Part shown: positions 15,478 through 23,301 of the stretch, piece after piece | Layout of the letters: each line of letters starts with the position of its first letter | Numbering within the stretch: the first letter of the stretch is position 1 | DNA from: Bacillota bacterium | Lineage (GTDB): Bacteria > Bacillota > Bacilli > Alicyclobacillales > SLC66 | Assembly (NCBI GenBank): GCA_021821055.1 | Contig: JAKACX010000017.1 | Span: 1 to 40,758, forward strand | Length of the DNA stretch: 40,758 nt | Direction: 5' to 3' | The notes under the pieces: model-generated | Told to the model about the DNA's origin: nothing | What the model saw: the letters and a program-made list of their open reading frames with translations, nothing else | Database searches by the model: none | Program-made: the position numbers and the translations under genes

Positions 15478-16998
15478 GTGACAGACGGGGTCCGTGAAGT
15501 GCCCGACTGGTTGACCCGCCTGCGGGATTGCGGCGCGCTCGCGCTGCGCCGCGGGGATGAGGATGTCTCCTACGCACAGTTGTACAGCCGGGCGTCGGCG
15601 CTCGCGGCGCTGCTGTTGGCGCGGGGCGTCCGGCCCGGAGACCGGGTCGCCGTGCTCGCGCGCGACGCGCGGGTGTTCGCCGCGGCGCTGCACGCGCTGC
15701 GCTTTGCGCGCGCGGTGATGGTTCCGGTCAATGTCCGCCTGACTCCGGGCGAGATTGCCTGGCAGATGGATCGCGCGGACGTGAGGTTTGCGGTGTGCGA
15801 CGCAAGCCACAAGGCGCTCTGGGATGCGACGGGCCGCGCAAATCCGGTCCTCGCGCTGTCCGGGGACGAGTGGCGCGACGGGGCGGGCGTTCCGGACGGG
15901 GCGGCCGGCGTGCTCGAGCCGACGCAGGCCCGCGCGCTGGAGCAGTCCATGGAACGGGTGGACATGGCAGACGTGCAGAGCATCGTGTTCACGTCGGGTA
16001 CGACCGGGCATCCAAAGGGAGCCCGGATCACGTATGCGAATCATGTGTTTGGCGCGGCGGCTTCCGCTTTCCGCCTCGGGGTCTTGCCGGGGGACCGTTG
16101 GCTGACGCCTCTTCCGCTGTTTCACGTCGGCGGACAGGCGGTCCTCATGCGCAGCGTCATCTACGGGAGCGCGGCGGTTATTCACGACGCATTTGATCCC
16201 GCCGTGGTCAATCACGCGATCGACCATGACGGGATCAGCCTGGTGTCGGTGGTGCCGAACATGCTGGCGCGCATGCTGCGGGAACGCGGCGACCGCCCGT
16301 ATCCGGCGGCGCTGCGCTGCGTATTGCTGGGCGGCGGCGCTGCGCCGGCTCCGCTGGTGGACGAGTGCCTGCGCCGGGGGGTGCCGATTGCCGCTACCTA
16401 CGGCCTGACGGAAGCCAACTCGCAGGTCACCACGCTCGCGCCCGCCGACGCGCGTCGCAAGGCGGGTTCGTCCGGGCGGCCGCTTGCCTTTTCGGAGGTG
16501 CGAATCGCGGGTCCGGAAGGAACTCCGGCCCCGCCCCTCGCGGAAGGCGAGATCATGGTGCGCGGACTGACGGTCGCGGACGGCTATGACCGCAACGCGG
16601 AAGGAACGGCTGCGGCGTTTCGCGACGGCTGGCTGTTCACGGGAGACATCGGCTATCTGGACGCCGAGGGGTTTTTGTTCGTGCTCGACCGGCGGACCGA
16701 CCTGATCGTGTCGGGAGGAGAAAATGTCTATCCGGCGGAGGTCGAGGCGGCACTGCTGGCGCACCCGGATGTTCTGGAGGCGGGCGTGGTGGGTGTCCCC
16801 GACGAACAGTACGGGCAGGCGCCGCTCGCCGTGGTGCGCCTGCGCGAAGGCTGCGCGGTGGAATTGGACCTGGCGGCGTTTTGCCGCGCGCGTCTCGCTG
16901 CCTACAAGGCGCCGCGGCATGTGCGCGTGGCGCACGGCCCGCTTCCGCGCAACGCCGCGGGCAAGCTGATGCGACAGGAACTGAGGGGGTTGTTGTGA
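15478..16998 (+). CDS. menE: o-succinylbenzoate-CoA ligase
   Basis: A 506-residue ANL-family adenylating enzyme that activates O-succinylbenzoate to its CoA ester, feeding MenB. Motifs in order: P-loop FTSGTTGHPKG, LPLFHVGG, ATYGLTEANSQ, the Asp-containing DGWLFTGDIGY, DRRTDLIVSGGENVYPAEVE and the catalytic Lys region PRNAAGKLMRQ. GTG at 15478 has AAGGAGG (15463-15469) eight bases before it; an in-frame GTG two codons earlier is too close. Very GC-rich and Ala/Arg-rich. The stop overlaps the menF start. Confidence 0.94.
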   Translation: MTDGVREVPDWLTRLRDCGALALRRGDEDVSYAQLYSRASALAALLLARGVRPGDRVAVLARDARVFAAALHALRFARAVMVPVNVRLTPGEIAWQMDRADVRFAVCDASHKALWDATGRANPVLALSGDEWRDGAGVPDGAAGVLEPTQARALEQSMERVDMADVQSIVFTSGTTGHPKGARITYANHVFGAAASAFRLGVLPGDRWLTPLPLFHVGGQAVLMRSVIYGSAAVIHDAFDPAVVNHAIDHDGISLVSVVPNMLARMLRERGDRPYPAALRCVLLGGGAAPAPLVDECLRRGVPIAATYGLTEANSQVTTLAPADARRKAGSSGRPLAFSEVRIAGPEGTPAPPLAEGEIMVRGLTVADGYDRNAEGTAAAFRDGWLFTGDIGYLDAEGFLFVLDRRTDLIVSGGENVYPAEVEAALLAHPDVLEAGVVGVPDEQYGQAPLAVVRLREGCAVELDLAAFCRARLAAYKAPRHVRVAHGPLPRNAAGKLMRQELRGLL

Positions 16999-18674
16999 TG
17001 CGCGCAAGTGAATCGCCGTTGGTCCTGCGGCGCGCCGTGCGTTACCACTGTGCGGCTGTGGCGCCGGAGTCCGTGAACGGCGGCGCGCCGTGCGACCCGG
17101 TCGCGCGCGATGATCAAGGGTTTGCCGCCTATTGGCGGGCTGTCGGCGGGGCGCGTCTGACGGCGGGCGGCGCGGCGTACGAGGAGCGATTCACGGGCCC
17201 GGACGCCATTGCGCAGGCGCAGCGGGCGTGGCGTGACCTGCGCTCGCTCCTGCGCGGCGACGCGGCGGCGCAGGTCCGCGCCTTCTGCGGCTTTGCCTTC
17301 GCGCCGCGGACGAAGCGCGATGAATACTGGCAGGGGTGGCCGGACGGACTGCTCGTACTGCCCGAGTGGCTCGCCTGGGAATTGCCGGGCGGGGAGCGCG
17401 GGGCGGTGCGCGTCACGGCGGTGCGGTCGGCAGACGAGCAGCCGTGGCCGCCGCAACTGCAGATGGCTTCGCCGGAGCACCTACGGTCGCAACGTCGCGC
17501 GGATCACGATGGGACGGTCGCAAAGAACGCTCGGCCGGAGCCTGCGCCTGGCATGTCGGTGGCCAGTGAGCGGGAACGGCCGGCGAACGCCAGGGCGGGA
17601 CCCGCGACTTCCGGGCGGACGCGACGGCCCGACCGCGCCGAGTGGTGTGCAGCGGTCGCGCAAGCCGCCGCCGCCGTGCGCGAGGGACGGCTGGACAAGG
17701 TGGTGCTGGCGCGGCTTGAAGAGCGGACGGCGGCGCAGCCCATCCGCGTGGACCTCGTGCTGCGCGCCCTTGAGCGCGATTACCCTGACGCGACCGTCTT
17801 TGCCGTCCGGCAGGGCGGACAGGTGTTCGTCGGGGCGACGCCGGAACGGCTGGTCGCGCTGCGCCATGGCGAGATCGCCGTTGACTGCCTGGCCGGGACG
17901 GCCAGGCGGGGGACCGCGACGCTTGGCGACGGGGGCGGGGCCTTCGAGGGGGGGGCCGCCGGGGACGGGACCTCCCGGGAGGCGACGGCCGGGGTCGGCA
18001 CTGCAGGCGACGGGACCTCCCTGGAGCCGAACGCCGGGGTCGGCACTGCCGCGGACGGGACCTCCCGGGATGGGACTGGCGCGCGCACGGGTGTGGGGCG
18101 GATGCGGGACGCGGATCCTGCCGCCGAAGCTGCGTCAGATGAGGACGCCGCGCGGGCGCTGCTGGCGAGCGCGAAGGACCGGGTGGAGCACGACGCGGTC
18201 GTGCGGGGCGTGAAGGCAGACTTGGCGGACGTGGCCCACGGATTGGAGACGGCCGCGCAGCCCGCGATTCTGCGGCTGAAGAACGTCTTGCATCTCTATA
18301 CTCCCGTACGGGCCCAATCCCGCGCCGGGGTGACGGCATTGACGCTGCTCGCCCGCCTGCATCCCACCGCGGCGGTGGCCGGGTTGCCGCGGGGCGCGGC
18401 GCTGGCCGCGATCGAACGCTGGGAGGGGATGGACCGCGGCTGGTATGCGGCGCCCATCGGATGGGTGGACCCGGATGAGGAAGGGGAGTTTGTGGTGGCG
18501 CTGCGTTCTGCCCTGATCGAAGGAAACAGGGCGGTGCTGTACGCGGGCGTGGGGATCGTCGCGGACTCGCAGTCCGACGCCGAGTGGATGGAGACAGAGT
18601 GGAAGCTCGCTCCCATGCGGACAGCGGTGGCTGCCGCCGGCGCCGCTCCCGCACAGGAGGCGTTGCGGCTATGA
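16998..18674 (+). CDS. menF: Isochorismate synthase
   Basis: A 558-residue enzyme converting chorismate to isochorismate, the first step toward menaquinone. The chorismate-binding core is clear: GRLDKVVLARLE, VGATPERLVALRHGEIAVDCLAGTARRG, SAKDRVEHDAVVRGVK, LHPTAAVAGLPRGAAL, GWYAAPIGWVD and the C-terminal YAGVGIVADSQSDAEWMETEWK. It is about 100 residues longer than usual because of two inserts: residues about 155-214 (low complexity) and about 307-380, inside the core, the latter built from 45-bp tandem repeats. Key residues appear intact around the inserts. Start overlaps menE (TGATG); the end overlaps menD (ATGA). Confidence 0.93.
   Translation: MRASESPLVLRRAVRYHCAAVAPESVNGGAPCDPVARDDQGFAAYWRAVGGARLTAGGAAYEERFTGPDAIAQAQRAWRDLRSLLRGDAAAQVRAFCGFAFAPRTKRDEYWQGWPDGLLVLPEWLAWELPGGERGAVRVTAVRSADEQPWPPQLQMASPEHLRSQRRADHDGTVAKNARPEPAPGMSVASERERPANARAGPATSGRTRRPDRAEWCAAVAQAAAAVREGRLDKVVLARLEERTAAQPIRVDLVLRALERDYPDATVFAVRQGGQVFVGATPERLVALRHGEIAVDCLAGTARRGTATLGDGGGAFEGGAAGDGTSREATAGVGTAGDGTSLEPNAGVGTAADGTSRDGTGARTGVGRMRDADPAAEAASDEDAARALLASAKDRVEHDAVVRGVKADLADVAHGLETAAQPAILRLKNVLHLYTPVRAQSRAGVTALTLLARLHPTAAVAGLPRGAALAAIERWEGMDRGWYAAPIGWVDPDEEGEFVVALRSALIEGNRAVLYAGVGIVADSQSDAEWMETEWKLAPMRTAVAAAGAAPAQEALRL
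17964..18098 (+). repeat. Three 45-bp tandem repeats inside menF
   Basis: Units start at 17964, 18009 and 18054, each opening GACGGGACCTCCC and coding for 15 residues (DGTSREATAGVGTAG, DGTSLEPNAGVGTAA, then the diverged DGTSRDGTGARTGVG). The period is a multiple of three, so copy-number change would keep the frame. The repeats lie in the low-complexity insert of isochorismate synthase. Confidence 0.9.
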
Positions 18675-20638
18675 CGGAGTACGAACAGCTCGCGCCAGTC
18701 CTGGCGTTTGTGCGCGCTTTGCGTGAGGCGGGCGTCATGCACGTGTGCGTCTCGCCAGGTTCGCGCAGCGCGCCGCTGACGATCGCGGCCGCGCGGGAGC
18801 CCGGCATGGAGATCTGGAACCTGCCCGACGAGCGCTCGGCGGGCTTCTTCGCGCTGGGCCTCGCGCGGGTCACCGAAGGCCCTGTCGCACTGGTCTGCAC
18901 ATCCGGAACCGCCGCGGCGAACTACCTGCCGGCGGTGGTCGAGGCGTTTCACGGGCGCGTTGCGCTTCTGCTGCTGACGGCCGACCGGCCTCCGGAGTTG
19001 CACGAGGTCGGGGCGAACCAAACGATCCGCCAATCCAGTCTCTACGGGGCGTCTGTCAAGTGGTCGCTCGACATGCCGGTCCCGTCGCGCGAGCCCTCGC
19101 TGTCTGCCCACGCCGCTGCCGCGGCGGTTCGGGCCGCGGCCGTCGCCATGGCGGCGCCAAGGGGACCGGTGCACGTGAACTACCCGTTTCGCGAACCGCT
19201 CATTCCGGGGCGTCGGCCGGCGCCCCAGCGTGGGGAAGCGGAGGCGCCGACCGACGCGCCGCCGGAGAGCCCGCGCGCGCCGGCGGTCCGTCTCGGGACG
19301 CGGCGTCTCTCCCGCGGCGACATCGCGGCCGTGGCGAGTGGGCTCGATGGCGTGGTCCGCGGCGTGGTCGTGTGCGGCCCGCTGTACGACGCAATGGCGG
19401 CCAGGGCGATCGCGCGTCTGGCGGAGAGGCTGGGCTATCCGCTGCTGGCCGACCCGCTGTCGCAGTTGCGCAGCACGGATGTGTCCGGCGCTGTGGTGAT
19501 CGACCAGTACGACACGTTCCTGCGCTTCGTGGGCGGTCCGCCGCCGAGCGGCCGCGCTGGCGTCGGGCCGGCGACGGCGGATGACCCCGCTGCGGATGAC
19601 GCCGCGACGGGCGCCCCCACGACGGATGACCTCGCGTCTGGCGGCAACGAGGGTGGCCGGGCGGGTGACGGAATGGACGCTTGGCGGCCGGAAATCATCC
19701 TGCGCTTTGGCCAGGCGCCGACCTCAAAGACGCTCGGGACATGGCTTTCGCGCCAGGTCTTTGCGCGACAATACGTCGTGGACGAAAGTGAGGTGTGGCG
19801 GGACCCGCAACTCATGGCGACCGACGCGTTGATTGCCGACGCCAGGGAACTGTGCGAGGACCTGCTGGCGCAACTGGGCGACCGGGGAAGGGGAGCGCCG
19901 GCCGCCGGGAGTGGGCAATCGGCGTGGCTGGCGCGCTGGCAGACGGTGAATCGCGCGACGCTGCAGGCGGTGGGCGCCCACCTGGCGGGGCGGCGCGGCG
20001 ACGTGGACCTGTTCGAGGGCGAGGTGTGGCGCGAATTGTCCGGCCTGCTCCCGGACGGCAGTGTGCTGGTGGTCGGAAACAGCATGGCTGTGCGCGACGC
20101 GGACGCGTTTTTTCCCGCGACCGCCCGGTCGGTGCGCATCATCGGCAACCGCGGGGCAAGCGGTATAGACGGCGTCGTGTCCACAGCGCTTGGCGCCGCC
20201 GCCGCCCAACGGCGCGACAAGGGCGGATTGACCGCACTGGTCATCGGAGACCTGTCTTTCTACCATGATCTCAACGGACTGCTCGCGGCCGCAACCTACG
20301 GTCTGCAACTGCTTGTGGTCCTGATCCACAATGACGGCGGCGGGATCTTCTCGTTTCTTCCGCCCGCCGGCGAGGCGGACGTGTTCCCGCACTTTGCGGC
20401 GGCTCACGGGTTGGAGTTTGCGCGCGCCGTGCACATGTACGGCGGCCGATACCGGCGCATCGCGGCGACGGGCGATGTGCGCGCGGCGGTGCAACGCGGA
20501 CTGCAGACGGGTGGGCTGTGTGTGCTGGAGCTGCCTTCGGATCGCGGGATCAATGTGACCCTGCACGCGCGTCTGCTTGCCGCCGTCGAGGAGGCGTTGC
20601 GCGGCGCTCCGGGGGAGCCGGGGGGTTCTCTTGCGTGA
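18671..20638 (+). CDS. menD: SEPHCHC synthase
   Basis: A 655-residue thiamine diphosphate enzyme (2-succinyl-5-enolpyruvyl-6-hydroxy-3-cyclohexene-1-carboxylate synthase) that joins isochorismate and 2-oxoglutarate. N-terminal CVSPGSRSAPLTIAAA and WNLPDERSAGFFALGLAR, TSGTAAANYLPAVVEA and the C-terminal ThDP site GDLSFYHDLNGL...NDGGGIFSFLP are diagnostic. MenD is usually about 560-580 residues; the surplus lies mainly at residues about 288-334 (GGPPPSGRAG... to ...GGRAGDGM), an Asp/Ala/Gly/Thr-rich insert in the middle domain, plus a shorter one near 185-205. ATG overlaps the menF stop; menH overlaps its stop. Confidence 0.95.
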   Translation: MTEYEQLAPVLAFVRALREAGVMHVCVSPGSRSAPLTIAAAREPGMEIWNLPDERSAGFFALGLARVTEGPVALVCTSGTAAANYLPAVVEAFHGRVALLLLTADRPPELHEVGANQTIRQSSLYGASVKWSLDMPVPSREPSLSAHAAAAAVRAAAVAMAAPRGPVHVNYPFREPLIPGRRPAPQRGEAEAPTDAPPESPRAPAVRLGTRRLSRGDIAAVASGLDGVVRGVVVCGPLYDAMAARAIARLAERLGYPLLADPLSQLRSTDVSGAVVIDQYDTFLRFVGGPPPSGRAGVGPATADDPAADDAATGAPTTDDLASGGNEGGRAGDGMDAWRPEIILRFGQAPTSKTLGTWLSRQVFARQYVVDESEVWRDPQLMATDALIADARELCEDLLAQLGDRGRGAPAAGSGQSAWLARWQTVNRATLQAVGAHLAGRRGDVDLFEGEVWRELSGLLPDGSVLVVGNSMAVRDADAFFPATARSVRIIGNRGASGIDGVVSTALGAAAAQRRDKGGLTALVIGDLSFYHDLNGLLAAATYGLQLLVVLIHNDGGGIFSFLPPAGEADVFPHFAAAHGLEFARAVHMYGGRYRRIAATGDVRAAVQRGLQTGGLCVLELPSDRGINVTLHARLLAAVEEALRGAPGEPGGSLA

Positions 20639-21480
20639 CAGCCGGATCGGTTGTGCGCGAATACGTATCGTTGCGCGCCGCGGCATACGGGGTGCGGGTC
20701 TGCGGGCCCGAGGGGGCGCCGCTCGTGATCCTGCTGCACGGCTTTTTCGGCGCGGCGGACGATTTCGCGGCGACGCAGCGCCGGCTGTGCGACCACTTTC
20801 GCTGCGCGGCTGTTGATCTGCTGGGTCACGGCCGCTCCGACGCGCCGCCCGACCCTGTCCGCCACAGCCTGCCGGAGACGGCCGCCGATTTCGCCGCCCT
20901 GCTCGACCACTTCGGCCGCGCGGCAGCGGCCGTTGTCGGCTATTCGTTTGGGGGGCGCAGCGCGCTGGCGTTTGCCGTTCACTTTCCGGAGCGCGTCCAA
21001 TCCCTTGTGCTGGAGAGCGCGTCGCCCGGGCTTGCGTCCGCAGATGAGCGCGCGATGCGACGCGCGAGTGATGAAGAACTCGCCGTTCGCCTGGAGGCGA
21101 ACGGCATAGCGGGTGAGGTCGACCGATGGGAGAATCAGGCGCTCTTTTCCACGCAGCGGGACCTGCCCGCCGACATCCGCGCATTGCAGCGCGCCGTGCG
21201 CCTGCGGCAACGCCCCCAGGGGCTCGCGAACAGTCTGCGCGGAGCGGGCACGGGGGCGCAGACGCCGTATTGGGACAGGCTGGGCGGCCTCTCGTGCCCC
21301 ACGCTGCTCGTGACCGGGGACCGGGATGAAAAGTTCTCCCGCATTGCGCAGCGTATGGCCGCTCTCCTGCCGCGTTGCGAGCGCGCGCAGTGTCCCGGCG
21401 CGGGGCACAATGTGCATTTGGAGCGGCCCGACTGGTACGCCGCCCGGACGCTGGATTTTCTCCTGCGCACCGCCCGATGA
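20635..21480 (+). CDS. menH: SHCHC synthase (alpha/beta hydrolase)
   Basis: A 281-residue alpha/beta hydrolase-fold lyase that removes pyruvate from SEPHCHC to give SHCHC. The nucleophile elbow is GYSFGG (Ser104), LLHGFFGAADDF gives the oxyanion region, LLVTGDRDEKF carries the acid and GAGHNVHLERP the catalytic His; the pattern DLLGHGRSD is also typical. The start is GTG at 20635, overlapping the menD stop by four bases; there is no other start consistent with the family. It is the last of the overlapping men genes; no menC is seen in the window. Confidence 0.93.
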   Translation: MTAGSVVREYVSLRAAAYGVRVCGPEGAPLVILLHGFFGAADDFAATQRRLCDHFRCAAVDLLGHGRSDAPPDPVRHSLPETAADFAALLDHFGRAAAAVVGYSFGGRSALAFAVHFPERVQSLVLESASPGLASADERAMRRASDEELAVRLEANGIAGEVDRWENQALFSTQRDLPADIRALQRAVRLRQRPQGLANSLRGAGTGAQTPYWDRLGGLSCPTLLVTGDRDEKFSRIAQRMAALLPRCERAQCPGAGHNVHLERPDWYAARTLDFLLRTAR

Positions 21481-21582
21481 CCGGCGCGCGGCGTGTTCGC
21501 GGGCTCTTGTCGGATGCTCCGAATGAGTGTAGTCTACATATTGGAGACTGATTTTTGGAAGATGTCGCTTTATGGATGTACA

Positions 21583-21619
21583 GACGCCGGTCCCGTCTGC
21601 TTTGCGCAGCGCCGGCGTC
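21583..21619 (+). promoter_or_regulatory. Inverted repeat in leader of acyl-CoA ligase
   Basis: GACGCCGG (21583-21590) and CCGGCGTC (21612-21619) form an 8-bp stem with a 21-base loop, ending 26 bases before the ligase start. It has no T tract. It could fold in the mRNA leader or be a protein site; no family can be named. Confidence 0.35.
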
Positions 21620-21645
21620 AAGGCCGGGTGGGGAGTGTGGGGGCA

Positions 21646-23301
21646 GTGGATTCTGACAACGGCAAGCCGGAGCAACTGAGCAGATTTTCAGGGCAATCGC
21701 TTGAATTCCCGCAGATCACCCTTTCGCAGATGCTGCAGCGCACAGTGGCGGCCGTTCCTCAGGCAGAGGCGATGGTGTTTTACGGACGGACGTGGACATT
21801 CGCGGAACTCGGGACGGCGGTGTCCGTCGCGGCTGCGGCCTGCGCGAAGAGCGGCATCGGGAAGGGCGATCGCGTGGGACTGTTGCTGCCGAATTGTCCG
21901 CAGTACGTGATTTCGTACTATGCGCTGGCGCAAGTCGGGGCGATCGCCGTGCAACTCAATCCGATGCTGACGGCCCCGGAGTTGGCGGGCATCGTCGCGG
22001 ACTGCGGCATGACGGCCGCCGTGGCGCTTGATCGCCTGATCCCCGGCCTGCTGCACGCAGGCGGCGGGCCGCTGCAGCGCGTGATCGCCGTCGCGCTTGC
22101 AGCCGGCGATGCCGCAGACGATCCTTCCGGCGATGCGCGCGTGCAAGCGTGGGACGCGTGGCTGGCGGAAGGCGCCTCCCTGCTTCGTTCGGGTGCGCCG
22201 GCGCCTGTCGCACAACTCGATCCGCTGGTCGACGCGGCTGTCTTGCAGTATACCGGCGGAACCACCGGACTGCCCAAGGGAGCGGTTCTGACGCACGCGA
22301 ATCTGCTGGCCAATGTCGCACAGACGATGCAGTTCTTCGTCAGCGGGAACCTCGGGCCTGGGGACCGATGCCTGTGCGCGCTGCCGCTGTTTCACGTCTA
22401 CGGCATGACCTGCGCCATGAATGTGAGCATAGCCGCGGGGGCTTCGCTTCTGCTTGTTCCCCACTTTGTCGCAGACGAGATCATCGGCCTTGTCCGCACC
22501 TACCGGCCATCCTACTTTCCCGGCGTGCCGACCATGTACACGGCGCTCAGCAGGCACCCCGAGGCGGCGTCCGCCGGGCTGGACGCGATCCGCATGTGCA
22601 TCAGCGGGTCGGCGCCATTCCCGCTTGAACAGATGCGCCAGTTCGAGGAGGCCACCGGGGCGCTCGTACTCGAAGGCTACGGACTGTCCGAAGCGTCGCC
22701 GCTGACGCACGTGAATCCCGTGGTGGGACAGCGCAAGCCCGGGAGTGTGGGCCCGCCGGTGGGCGGCACGGACGCGGCCATCGTTGACAGTGAGACCGGG
22801 CTCCGGGTGCTCCCGGTTGGCGAGGTGGGCGAACTGATCGTGCGCGGCCCGCAGGTCATGGCGGGGTATTACGGTCACGCGCAAGAAACGGCGGACGCCC
22901 TGCGCGACGGTTGGCTGTACACAGGTGACATCGCCCGGATGGATGAGGATGGGTACACCTACATCGTGGACAGGAAGAAAGATGTCATTATTGCAAGCGG
23001 ATTCAAGGTGTACCCGCGCGAGGTGGAGGAAGTCCTTCTGACGCACCCCGCGATTCTGGAGACGGCGGTGGTCGGGGCCCCGGACGCGTATCGGGGAGAG
23101 ACCGTCGTCGCACACATTGTCCTGCGGCCCGGAGCCTCGCTGTCGGAGAGTGAGCTTGACGCCTTCTGCCGCGCCCGTATCGCGGCTTACAAAGTGCCGC
23201 ATGAGGTGGTGTACGCGCAAAGCCTCCCGCGCAGTGCGGTGGGCAAGACGCTGCGTCGCTCACTGCGGGCGGCGCATGTCAGTTCGGAAGGGACACGGTG
23301 A
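21646..23301 (+). CDS. Long-chain acyl-CoA synthetase
   Basis: A 551-residue ANL-family enzyme forming acyl-CoA from a fatty acid, ATP and CoA, probably FadD/LcfA-like. Motifs: LQYTGGTTGLPKGAVLTHANLLAN (P-loop), LPLFHVYGMTCAMNV, VLEGYGLSEASPLTHVNP, YTGDIARMDEDGYTYIVDRKKDVIIASGFKVYPREVEE, and the catalytic Lys in PRSAVGKTLRR. Start uncertain: GTG 21646 keeps the family's N-terminus; the open frame to 21493 adds residues with no similarity. It follows menH by 165 bases and is probably a separate unit. Converges with the two-component system, with the kinase stop only 23 bp inside its end. Confidence 0.9.
   Translation: MDSDNGKPEQLSRFSGQSLEFPQITLSQMLQRTVAAVPQAEAMVFYGRTWTFAELGTAVSVAAAACAKSGIGKGDRVGLLLPNCPQYVISYYALAQVGAIAVQLNPMLTAPELAGIVADCGMTAAVALDRLIPGLLHAGGGPLQRVIAVALAAGDAADDPSGDARVQAWDAWLAEGASLLRSGAPAPVAQLDPLVDAAVLQYTGGTTGLPKGAVLTHANLLANVAQTMQFFVSGNLGPGDRCLCALPLFHVYGMTCAMNVSIAAGASLLLVPHFVADEIIGLVRTYRPSYFPGVPTMYTALSRHPEAASAGLDAIRMCISGSAPFPLEQMRQFEEATGALVLEGYGLSEASPLTHVNPVVGQRKPGSVGPPVGGTDAAIVDSETGLRVLPVGEVGELIVRGPQVMAGYYGHAQETADALRDGWLYTGDIARMDEDGYTYIVDRKKDVIIASGFKVYPREVEEVLLTHPAILETAVVGAPDAYRGETVVAHIVLRPGASLSESELDAFCRARIAAYKVPHEVVYAQSLPRSAVGKTLRRSLRAAHVSSEGTR

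Noticed and set aside
13523-15577. Very long open frame on the - strand running from menA through the whole opposite strand of menB
   Set aside because: Only the last 299 codons, from the GTG at 14422 with a good ribosome binding site, match MenA; the rest is the shadow of menB in GC-rich DNA.
15436-17007. 523-codon open frame opposite menE
   Set aside because: No protein signature, rich in Arg, His and Pro as expected of a shadow frame; menE on the other strand has all ANL motifs.
17413-18900. 495-codon open frame opposite menF and the start of menD
   Set aside because: Pro/Arg/Ser-rich shadow; menF and menD motifs are clear on the other strand.
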